Positions 12,552 to 19,047 of a DNA stretch of 19,047 nt are shown piece after piece (positions within the stretch are counted from its first letter, which is position 1; the number at the start of each line of letters is the position of its first letter). Under the pieces are notes generated by a model. It did not search any database and was not told where the DNA came from. It saw nothing but the letters and a program-made list of their open reading frames with translations. The stretch covers positions 1 through 19,047 of the forward strand of contig JASFPT010000049.1 in assembly GCA_050115795.1 (NCBI GenBank), given 5' to 3'. A program made the translations under genes and the position numbers. The DNA is from JAIPEL01 sp050115795. GTDB taxonomy: Bacteria > Desulfobacterota > Desulfobacteria > Desulfobacterales > CAFBRK01.

Positions 12552-14987
12552 ATGAAAGACCGAATCAACATGTTCGGCGACGCCGGAGAAGCGATTTCGG
12601 ACGCCGACACTGAAAAACTGCCCGATGAGCTTCCCATCTTGCCCCTGCGAAACACCGTGGCATTTCCGGGGACCGTGCTTCCCTTGGCCGTTGGAATCCA
12701 GCGGTCGGTCAAACTCGTTCAGGACGCCGCTGCGGGTGATCGACTCGTCGGACTGGTAGCCATGCGGGATCCGAACATAAAGGAGCCGATGCCGGGTCAG
12801 ACCTACGAGGTCGGAACCGTCGCCCGGATCGATCACGTGCACGAGTCCGACGAAAAAGGACTCCAGGTGATCGTCCGTTGCCTGGAGCGTTTTCGGATTC
12901 TTCACTGGGTCGGCGACACGCCCTACCTGAAGGCGAAGGTCGCCACGGCCCCCGCCGAGACAGAAGAAGACCTGGAGATCGACGCCCTGTTTCGGAGCCT
13001 TCGGGAGCTGGCCCAGGAGGTCGTGGACCTCTCCCCGAATTTTCCCAAGGAGGCCGGTGAATTTATCGGGAACGTCAAGGACCCGCGCTACCTGGTCAAC
13101 CTGGCGGCCACCAACGCCGGGCTGGAGATCGAAGCGGCCCAGCAGCTGCTGGAGGAAAATTCGGTCAAGGAAAAGATCCGCCTTCTGATCGACCACCTTT
13201 CCCGGGAAAAGGAAGTGCTGAGCCTCGGCCGCAAAATCCAGTCCGAAGCCAAAGAGAAGATGGGTGAGGCCCAACGGGAATACTTCCTGCGGCAGCAGCT
13301 CAAGGCGATTCAAAAGGAACTCGGCGAGACGGATTCGGAAGAATCCGAGACCGACGAGTACCGCCGCCGGCTGGAGGAAGCGGATCTGCCGCCGGAGGCC
13401 AAAAAAGAGGCCGAGCGCGAGCTGAATCGGCTGTCGGCCATGGCCCCCCAGGCAGCCGAATACACGGTGATCAAAACCTATCTGGACTGGCTTCTGGAGC
13501 TGCCTTGGCACAAGACCAGCGAGGACCGCACCGACATCGAACACGCCCGCAGGGTCCTCGACGAAGACCACTACGGGCTCGACGACGTCAAGGAACGAAT
13601 CGTGGAGTACCTGGCCGTTCGGAAACTGGCCCGGGAAAGGGGGCTGACGCCGGTCGACGAGGCGCGCCCGGATCAGCCCTTGGGCGCGATTCTCTGCTTT
13701 GCCGGTCCCCCGGGCGTGGGCAAAACGAGCCTGGGCCAGAGCATCGCCCGGGCCCTGGGACGAAAGTTCACCCGAATGAGCCTCGGCGGGATGCGCGACG
13801 AGGCGGAGATCCGGGGACATCGGCGAACCTACATCGGCGCCATGCCCGGTCGGATCATCCAGGCCGTCAAGCGGGCCGGCACCAAGAACCCGGTCTTCAT
13901 GCTCGACGAGGTGGACAAGATCGGAAACGACTGGCGGGGCGATCCGAGCAGTGCCCTGCTGGAGGTGCTCGACCCCGCCCAGAACCACGCTTTTCGGGAC
14001 CACTACCTGGACGTCGATTTCGATCTGAGCGAGGTGATCTTCATCACCACCGCCAATTATCTGGAGACGATCCCGGCGGCGCTGGCCGATCGGATGGAGA
14101 TCCTGCAGCTCGACGGATACACCGAGTTCGAGAAGGTCAAGATCGCCCAGCGTCACCTGGTGCCGCGCCAGGTGCGGTGGCACGGTCTTCGGGACGAGGA
14201 GATCAGCTTCACGGAAGATGCCCTTCAAAAGATCGTGCGTCGCTACACCCGTGAAGCCGGTGTCCGAAATCTGGAGCGCCAGATCGGTGCGGTTTGTCGC
14301 AAATGTGTCGTCCGGGTGACCGAACAGCAGTGGTCCCATGTGCTGGTGACCCCCGAACTGGTTCGGGAGTTTCTCAAAAAAGAGCGCTTCGATGAGGAGG
14401 GCTCCGAGAACATCGAGATCCCCGGTATCGCCACCGGCCTTGCGGTCACGGCCGTGGGCGGGGACATTCTGTTTATCGAGGCCACCCGGATGACCGGCAA
14501 AGGGGCTCTGACCCTGACCGGGCATCTGGGAGACGTGATGCGGGAAAGCGCGCAGATCGCCCACAGCTATGTCCGCTCCAAGTCCCCTGCGCTGTCCGTG
14601 GATCCCGAGGACTTCACCGCCAACGACGTGCACCTGCACGTGCCTGCCGGTGCCATTCCGAAAGACGGCCCTTCGGCCGGCCTGGCCATGGTGACGGCCA
14701 TGGCCAGCCTCTTTACCGGCCGCCCACTGCGGGGTGACGTCGGCATGACCGGGGAGATCACCCTCAGGGGAAGGGTGCTGCCGGTGGGCGGAATCAAAAT
14801 GAAGGTGCTGGCGGCGCACCGTGCCGGGTTGACCACGGTGATCCTGCCCCAGCGCAACGAAAAGGATCTGGAAGACCTTCCCGACGAGGTGCGCAACACG
14901 ATGCTGTTTGTTCTCGTGGACCGGATCGACGAGGCCCTGGACACCGCTTTCGTCCCGGAACCCGCGTCCGAAATAGTGACCCCATAA
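12552..14987 (+). CDS. lon: ATP-dependent protease Lon
   Basis: An 811-residue Lon (LonA type) protease that degrades misfolded and regulatory proteins in the cytoplasm as a hexamer. The N-terminal substrate domain starts at LPILPLRNTVAFPG (about residue 27). A coiled region around residues 215-300 includes EYFLRQQLKAIQKELGE. The AAA+ module has Walker A GPPGVGKT (385-392) and Walker B VFMLDEVD. The C-terminal protease domain has KDGPSAG with catalytic S708, and GGIKMKVLAAHRAG with the catalytic lysine; the E of the E. coli GGLKEK motif is M here. Length is standard (about 780-820). ATG 12552 starts the conserved protein; the ribosome binding site is weak (AAGGGACAGG). It is monocistronic, with a terminator hairpin just after the stop, and divergent from the znu operon. 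Confidence 0.98.
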   Translation: MKDRINMFGDAGEAISDADTEKLPDELPILPLRNTVAFPGTVLPLAVGIQRSVKLVQDAAAGDRLVGLVAMRDPNIKEPMPGQTYEVGTVARIDHVHESDEKGLQVIVRCLERFRILHWVGDTPYLKAKVATAPAETEEDLEIDALFRSLRELAQEVVDLSPNFPKEAGEFIGNVKDPRYLVNLAATNAGLEIEAAQQLLEENSVKEKIRLLIDHLSREKEVLSLGRKIQSEAKEKMGEAQREYFLRQQLKAIQKELGETDSEESETDEYRRRLEEADLPPEAKKEAERELNRLSAMAPQAAEYTVIKTYLDWLLELPWHKTSEDRTDIEHARRVLDEDHYGLDDVKERIVEYLAVRKLARERGLTPVDEARPDQPLGAILCFAGPPGVGKTSLGQSIARALGRKFTRMSLGGMRDEAEIRGHRRTYIGAMPGRIIQAVKRAGTKNPVFMLDEVDKIGNDWRGDPSSALLEVLDPAQNHAFRDHYLDVDFDLSEVIFITTANYLETIPAALADRMEILQLDGYTEFEKVKIAQRHLVPRQVRWHGLRDEEISFTEDALQKIVRRYTREAGVRNLERQIGAVCRKCVVRVTEQQWSHVLVTPELVREFLKKERFDEEGSENIEIPGIATGLAVTAVGGDILFIEATRMTGKGALTLTGHLGDVMRESAQIAHSYVRSKSPALSVDPEDFTANDVHLHVPAGAIPKDGPSAGLAMVTAMASLFTGRPLRGDVGMTGEITLRGRVLPVGGIKMKVLAAHRAGLTTVILPQRNEKDLEDLPDEVRNTMLFVLVDRIDEALDTAFVPEPASEIVTP

Positions 14988-14991
14988 ACCG

Positions 14992-15024
14992 GGGGGGCCG
15001 GCCTTCTCCGTCGGTCGGCCCCCC
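14992..15024 (+). terminator. Terminator-like hairpin after lon
   Basis: GGGGGGCCGGCC (14992-15003) pairs with GGTCGGCCCCCC (15013-15024), 12 pairs including one G-T wobble, with a 9-base loop. It starts five bases after the lon stop. Only a distant CTTTTTC follows, so it is not a textbook T-tract terminator. Confidence 0.6.
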
Positions 15025-15135
15025 TGCCGCGCAGATTCTTTTTCACCCCGCCTCGGTTTCGCCCTTGACACCGGACCTGCACTTCGCTTTTCATGGAATG
15101 AGATTTCCCTGAACGAACCGAGAGGCAACCGCGGC

Positions 15136-15678
15136 ATGGGCGAGATCGTCGATTTTCAATCGTATCGAAACCGGGCGGTGGAGGAGCGGGCCTTTGCCCC
15201 CTGGAAGAAGCGCTTTTCCGAAACCTTCGGCACCAATGTGTACCTGTCGGACCTGTCCGACGCCACCCTGATGGCCCTGGCCCAGCCCGGCGAGGACCAT
15301 GCCGTCGGCTATTACGAACTGGTGATGGCGGTGCTCAATCTGGGCGAGGGCGTCAAATTCTATTACCTGGACAAGGGGGAACAGCTCCGGGTGGTGGATA
15401 TTCACCTGTTTCTGGCCGATCAGGTCCGCTTCGAACTGATGCGGCGGCTCGGCTGGGTGGAACGCTATCCGGGCCTTTCGGCCCCGATCGTGGAGCTGGT
15501 GGCAGAATACGAGCGCTATCGTTCGGCCGCAGCCAAGTCCCCGCCGACGCTGGCGCACAGCCGGCCTGACTTCGATCAGTACCAGCGGCTCACGGAAAGA
15601 GAACGGGAAAGTTTCATCCGCCGGCTGCTTCCCCAGGCCCTGGAGGCCTTCCGCCTCCGGCTTTCCCACGGCGACTGA
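15136..15678 (+). CDS. Uncharacterised 180-residue protein
   Basis: I do not recognise this protein. It is soluble, without signal peptide or membrane segment, and rich in aromatic and charged residues. It begins MGEIVDFQSYRNRAVEE, continues with a central stretch (YYELVMAVLNLGEGVKFYYLDKGEQLRVVDIHLFLADQ is one run, residues about 55-95) that could form alternating helix and strand, and ends in a basic, helical C-terminus (RERESFIRRLLPQALEAFRLR). Codon use matches its neighbours, and the plus-strand frame has a sensible ATG at 15136 with GAGAGG about ten bases before it. It lies between lon and the histidine kinase gene, with its own spacers on both sides, so it may be a single-gene unit. Confidence 0.7.
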   Translation: MGEIVDFQSYRNRAVEERAFAPWKKRFSETFGTNVYLSDLSDATLMALAQPGEDHAVGYYELVMAVLNLGEGVKFYYLDKGEQLRVVDIHLFLADQVRFELMRRLGWVERYPGLSAPIVELVAEYERYRSAAAKSPPTLAHSRPDFDQYQRLTERERESFIRRLLPQALEAFRLRLSHGD

Positions 15679-15850
15679 TCCGCTGACGCAAGCCGGTTCC
15701 CGGGCGCCCGCCATCCCTTCTGGTCGCCGGTATTAGAGGATATCGTCAATGGTTCGGATAAATCACCCGAATGCATGATTCCATTTTCGCCCCATTCATG
15801 ATTAATTGGTATCCTACCCCGGCACCCGGCGAATGGATTGGACACGGAAC

Positions 15851-17752
15851 ATGCAAAAAAGCGTCCTCGTCGTAGACGACAACCCGGTTTTGCTCAGTCA
15901 GATGACCCGGCTGCTGGAGGCCGAGGGGCATCGTGTGGCCACGGCCAAGGACGGGTTCACTGCGCTGAATATGCTCACCTCCCTGACGCCGGATGTCGCC
16001 TTTATCGACCTGATCATGCCCAACATCGGCGGTGACAGCCTCTGTCGGCTGATTCGCAAGATGCCTCATCTGAGGGACTGCTTTTTGGTGGTGGTTTCCG
16101 CCGCTGTTGTGGAGCAGGAGTTCGACTACCGCCGGATCGGTGCAGATGCCTGCATCGCCAAAGGGCCCTTCGACCTGATGCAGCCCCATGTCCTGTCGGT
16201 CATCGCAGATGCCGGCCAGATCCAGCCCCCCGCCGTTGGAGAAAAGATCCGCGGTATCGAGACGGTGGCCGTTCGGCGCATCACCCAGGAGCTCCTTTCC
16301 AAGAGCCGGCACCTGGAAACCGTCCTGGAAAGCATACCCGAAGGGGTGGTTGAAATCCTGGAAGGCAAGGTGATCTACGCCAATTCCCCTGCGGCCGACA
16401 TTTTTGAAACGCCTCTGGAAGACCTGCTGGGCAAGGGATTTACCTCCCTTTTCCCCCGGCAGTTGCGAGAGCGGATCGATTCCCTGCTCGAGGTGACCCC
16501 CCCGGGGGAGATCGGTGCGCTGGGCCAGGATCGCCCCCTGAACCTCCCCAGCAGCCAGATCAGCCTCACCTGCATCGCCCTGGCGGAGGTCGGAACGCGC
16601 CTGGTCATTCTGACCGACGTCACCCGGACCAAATCGGTGGAACGGGCCTTGAAGGAGGCCATGGAATACAGCGAGAATATCCTGAACACCATGGCCGACT
16701 CCCTGGTGGTGCTCAAGCCGGACCTGAGCATCAATTTCATCAACCGGGCCACCTGCAGCATGCTCGAATACTCCCCCCACGATCTGTTCGGAAAGCAGAT
16801 CGACGGCCTGTTTTTCGAGCCGATCTCCTTTGAAAAGGAGATGTTTTCCCGGCTGATCCAAGATGAGGGGGTCACCGAACCGAACCTGGCCTACAAAACC
16901 CGTTCCGGAAAGCGGATTCCGGTCAGCTTTCTGGCCTCTCCCATGTATGAAAACAGGGACGATCAGCGCAAACTGCTCGGGGTCATCTGCATCGCTCATG
17001 ACATCCGGGAGGTCGAGCAACTCCAGCAGCAGCTCTTTCATGCCGAGAAGATCGCCTCTTTCGGCGTCCTGGCCGCCGGGGTGGCCCATGAGATCAAAAA
17101 CCCTCTGGCCGTCACCCTCCAGGGCCTGGAAACCCTCCAGGCCCTGTTGCCGCCCGGCCGGGGGGTTGCCGCCGCTTCCGATACCATCGAGCGAATCCGC
17201 AAGGCCACGATGCGGGCCAACAAGATCGTAGAGGGATTGCTGGATTATTCCCGCCAAACGGCCCCCGAATTTGTCGAGGCCGATCTTCTCGAGGTGCTGC
17301 GCGAAAGCGTCAGCCTCGTGGAGCACAACCTTCGCACCAGCAGGATCGAGGTGGTGGAGCGCCCCGCCTCGGGAAGCCATCGGGTGCAGGTGGACGTCAA
17401 CCAGATCAAACAGGTCTTTATCAACATCCTGGTCAACGCCGCCGAAGCGATGCCGGAGGGCGGCACCCTGACCCTGGAGACCGAACTCGGCAAGGGGGGC
17501 GGCAAAGGGGCCTGGGTCCGGGTCATGTTCACTGATACGGGTCCGGGTATGGCACCGGACATTCTTCAGCGCGTCACCGAGCCGTTTTTTTCAACCAAGA
17601 CCAAGTCCCTCAACACCGGCCTGGGACTTTCGGTCAGCCAAGGGATCTTGGATCGGCACCGCGGCAACCTGCGCTTCGAGAGCGAACCGGGAAAAGGCAC
17701 CCGGGTGATTCTTACCCTGCCTGCCGAGGAAGGAGGCGACAGCACGGCATGA
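15851..17752 (+). CDS. Cytoplasmic hybrid sensor histidine kinase (REC-PAS-PAS-HisKA-HATPase)
   Basis: A 633-residue soluble sensor kinase without membrane segments. The N-terminal receiver domain (residues 4-120) has acidic pair D9-D10, phospho-acceptor D53 (AFIDLIMP) and the conserved lysine in CIAKGPF. Two PAS domains follow, at about 150-265 (LETVLESIPEGVVEIL) and 272-385 (ILNTMADSLVVLKPDL). The HisKA dimerisation helix carries H413 in GVAHEIKNPLAV. The ATPase domain has the N box (INILVNAAEAMP), G1 (DTGPGM), F box (FFSTK) and G2 (GLGLSVSQG). It phosphorylates itself on H413 and passes phosphate to a receiver. The receiver at its own N-terminus suggests control by another kinase or by a phosphorelay. 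I chose ATG 15851 because VLVVDD follows three residues later; ATG 15833 would add six residues. It overlaps the next gene as ATGA. Confidence 0.92.
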   Translation: MQKSVLVVDDNPVLLSQMTRLLEAEGHRVATAKDGFTALNMLTSLTPDVAFIDLIMPNIGGDSLCRLIRKMPHLRDCFLVVVSAAVVEQEFDYRRIGADACIAKGPFDLMQPHVLSVIADAGQIQPPAVGEKIRGIETVAVRRITQELLSKSRHLETVLESIPEGVVEILEGKVIYANSPAADIFETPLEDLLGKGFTSLFPRQLRERIDSLLEVTPPGEIGALGQDRPLNLPSSQISLTCIALAEVGTRLVILTDVTRTKSVERALKEAMEYSENILNTMADSLVVLKPDLSINFINRATCSMLEYSPHDLFGKQIDGLFFEPISFEKEMFSRLIQDEGVTEPNLAYKTRSGKRIPVSFLASPMYENRDDQRKLLGVICIAHDIREVEQLQQQLFHAEKIASFGVLAAGVAHEIKNPLAVTLQGLETLQALLPPGRGVAAASDTIERIRKATMRANKIVEGLLDYSRQTAPEFVEADLLEVLRESVSLVEHNLRTSRIEVVERPASGSHRVQVDVNQIKQVFINILVNAAEAMPEGGTLTLETELGKGGGKGAWVRVMFTDTGPGMAPDILQRVTEPFFSTKTKSLNTGLGLSVSQGILDRHRGNLRFESEPGKGTRVILTLPAEEGGDSTA

Positions 17753-18132
17753 TACGAAAAACCAAGGTGCTCATCATCGACGACGAAGAAGATTTCGCCC
17801 ACTTTGTCAAGCTGAACCTGGAAACCACCGGCCGGTACAAGGTCTACACGGCCAGCAAAGGGGAGGAGGGGGTCCGCACTGCCCAGCGCAAGAGGCCGGA
17901 TGTTGTGCTGCTGGACATCATGATGCCGGAGATGGATGGGTTCGACGTGCTGTCCCAGATCAAGGGAAACGCCAAGACCTATGAGATCCCGGTGATCATG
18001 CTCACCGCCCTGGACCATCCGGAAAGCCGTTCGGAGGCCCGGGGGCATTTCGCCGGGGAGTACCTGGTCAAGCCGGTGCCGCTGGATCGGCTCATCTCCA
18101 CCATCGACCGGGTGGCGGTCTACGGATATTAG
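17749..18132 (+). CDS. Single-domain response regulator
   Basis: A 127-residue CheY-like receiver with no output domain. D11 and D12 (LIIDDEED) bind magnesium, D56 (LLDIMMPEMDG) is the phosphorylation site, T86 (MLTALD) and K108 (LVKPVP) complete the switch. It overlaps the kinase gene by four bases (ATGA), so it is translated with it and is the likely partner of that kinase. Without a DNA-binding domain it must act through protein contact or as an intermediate in a phosphorelay. Confidence 0.93.
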   Translation: MIRKTKVLIIDDEEDFAHFVKLNLETTGRYKVYTASKGEEGVRTAQRKRPDVVLLDIMMPEMDGFDVLSQIKGNAKTYEIPVIMLTALDHPESRSEARGHFAGEYLVKPVPLDRLISTIDRVAVYGY

Positions 18133-18148
18133 CGGCGCTGGCGCGCCG
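18133..18148. terminator. Short hairpin after the response regulator gene
   Basis: CGGCGC (18133-18138) pairs with GCGCCG (18143-18148) across four bases, immediately after the stop codon. There is no T run. It may assist termination or protect the transcript end. Confidence 0.4.
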
Positions 18149-18152
18149 ATGA

Positions 18153-18358
18153 GCCGCTAAGCTGTTGAGCGGTTAAGCTGCTAAGCAGGTACCGCGACAA
18201 AAACAACGTGTCACAGGCCTGATTCAGTTCCATATGGGCTGTTCTGCCGTTTACGCCTTCTTTTACTGCCCTCCGGCTTGCCTCGGCCCTTTGCCATGGC
18301 TCAAAAAATTGGACCGATTGTCCAGCTTATCAGCTCAACAGCTTAACAGCTTGTCCGC
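18153..18358. repeat. Octamer-armed inverted repeat, element C
   Basis: The left arm 18153-18188 reads in octamers GCCGCTAA, GCTGTTGA, then GCGGTTAA, GCTGCTAA and a half unit. The right arm 18323-18358, read on the minus strand, gives the same kind of octamers in the same register (consensus about GCNGNTNA). Aligning the arms gives 28 matches in 36. The core of 134 bases (18189-18322) shows no gene. It lies between two convergent genes. Confidence 0.65.
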
Positions 18359-18363
18359 TGCCC

Positions 18364-19047
18364 TCACGGTTTAAACACCTTCATCCCGTCTTTGGTGTCC
18401 TGGACCAGGTACCCACGAGCCTGAATTTCGTCCCGCAGCCGGTCGGATTCGGCCCAGTTCCTGGCGTCCCGGGCCGCTTTGCGCTGCACCGCCAGGGCTT
18501 CGATCTCCTCGGGGAGCCGCTGCGGATCGCCGACACGATCCAGGTCGAGGCCGAGAACCCGGTCGAAGTCGAGCACCGTCGCCAGGCGGTCGGCCGCGGA
18601 AAGATCGGATTTGAGCAATTCCTGGACCGTGGCCATGGCCCGGGGCATGTTCAGATCGTCGTTGACCTGCTCCAGGAACCGGTTCTTCATGTCAGGATCG
18701 ATCCGGCCGGGGGCCTCGCCGGACTGCTCCCTGAGCCCGCGGACCTGGTTTCGCAGGTGCTGCAGGCCGTTTTGGGCCGCCTCCACCGTCTCCGGGCCGT
18801 ATTCCATCGGTTTGCGGTAGTGGGTCTGGAAGGTGGCGAAGCGGTAGACGAGCGGATCGATGCCCCGGTCGGTAAAGGAGCTGTCGAGGGTCAGAAAGTT
18901 CCCTTCGCTCTTGGCCATTTTCTTCCCGCCGGCAATGATCAGAAACGCCCCGTGCATCCAGTAGTTGAAAAACCGCCTTCCGGTGGCCGCCTCCGACTGG
19001 GCGATTTCGTTGGTATGGTGGACGTCGATATGGTCGGTTCCGCCGCA
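18364..19047 (-). CDS. cysS: Cysteinyl-tRNA synthetase, C-terminal part
   Basis: The gene runs off the right edge; 227 residues are visible and the stop is at 18364-18366. The enzyme charges tRNA-Cys with cysteine. The visible part begins inside the catalytic domain with GGTDHIDVHHTNEIAQSEA, the region that normally reads HHENEIAQSE and helps bind cysteine through zinc (the last C, H and H of the site are visible). It is followed by FFNYWMHGAFL and the ATP-loop motif KMAKS (normally KMSKS). The tail has the helical anticodon-stem domain (NDDLNMPRAMATVQELL) and the DxLRDEIQARGYLVQDTKDG end typical of CysRS. The HHTNE and KMAKS variants are unusual relative to E. coli but the fold appears intact. 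Confidence 0.93.
   Translation of the reverse strand, partial: CGGTDHIDVHHTNEIAQSEAATGRRFFNYWMHGAFLIIAGGKKMAKSEGNFLTLDSSFTDRGIDPLVYRFATFQTHYRKPMEYGPETVEAAQNGLQHLRNQVRGLREQSGEAPGRIDPDMKNRFLEQVNDDLNMPRAMATVQELLKSDLSAADRLATVLDFDRVLGLDLDRVGDPQRLPEEIEALAVQRKAARDARNWAESDRLRDEIQARGYLVQDTKDGMKVFKP

Noticed and set aside
12510..15137. An 875-residue open frame antisense to lon
   Set aside because: It is the mirror of lon codons in GC-rich DNA, has no family resemblance, and lon itself is unmistakable.
15764..15808. Repeated ATGATT words and a TTCGG/CCGAA dyad before the histidine kinase gene
   Set aside because: Too short and too weakly placed relative to any promoter to call an operator.
15746..17380. 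A 544-residue open frame antisense to the histidine kinase gene
   Set aside because: Same reason: a shadow of a strongly coding plus-strand gene, with low-complexity glycine- and histidine-rich sequence.

Overview
This window (19,047 bases, visibly GC-rich) looks like chromosomal DNA of a Gram-negative anaerobe of the Desulfobacterota (the former sulfate-reducing Deltaproteobacteria). That placement is an inference. It rests on the style of the signalling proteins, a cysteine-rich XRE regulator of a type I associate with this phylum, the Lon and CysRS sequence variants, and the compact operons separated by structured non-coding spacers. No rRNA, tRNA, CRISPR array, transposase or phage gene was seen.

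Layout. 1-375: 3' end of a flavodoxin-fold (WrbA-like) gene, followed by a decayed fragment resembling the C-terminus of a PLP-dependent decarboxylase. 636-3737, minus strand: tag (3-methyladenine DNA glycosylase I), a GT4 glycosyltransferase and a Gate-domain membrane protein. 3977-8252, plus strand: a thiamine operon with promoter, TPP riboswitch, terminator, then thiM, thiE, thiL and thiD. ThiM and ThiE join the thiazole and pyrimidine units into thiamine phosphate, ThiD supplies the pyrimidine diphosphate, and ThiL makes the cofactor TPP, which the leader senses. 8256-8645, minus: an XRE regulator with a cysteine-rich C-terminal domain, whose promoter contains a palindrome found again in more perfect form about 150 bases away. 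8995-12121, minus: a zinc-uptake operon znuA-znuC-znuB-zur, with a palindrome (probable Zur box) over the -35 of the znuA promoter. 12552-14987, plus: lon. 15136-15678: an unrecognised 180-residue protein. 15851-18132: a cytoplasmic hybrid histidine kinase coupled to a single-domain response regulator. 18364-19047, minus: the 3' part of cysS.

The most unusual content is non-coding. Three spacers (in the thiM leader, between thiL and thiD, and between the response regulator and cysS) each hold an imperfect inverted repeat whose arms are runs of degenerate octamers in strict 8-base register. The octamer differs between the three elements but the architecture is the same. Separately, a 42-43-base repeat of two small hairpins occurs three times. 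Two copies supply the stop codon of the upstream gene in exactly the same phase, and two copies lie face to face inside the znu operon. I could not search databases, so novelty is not established.
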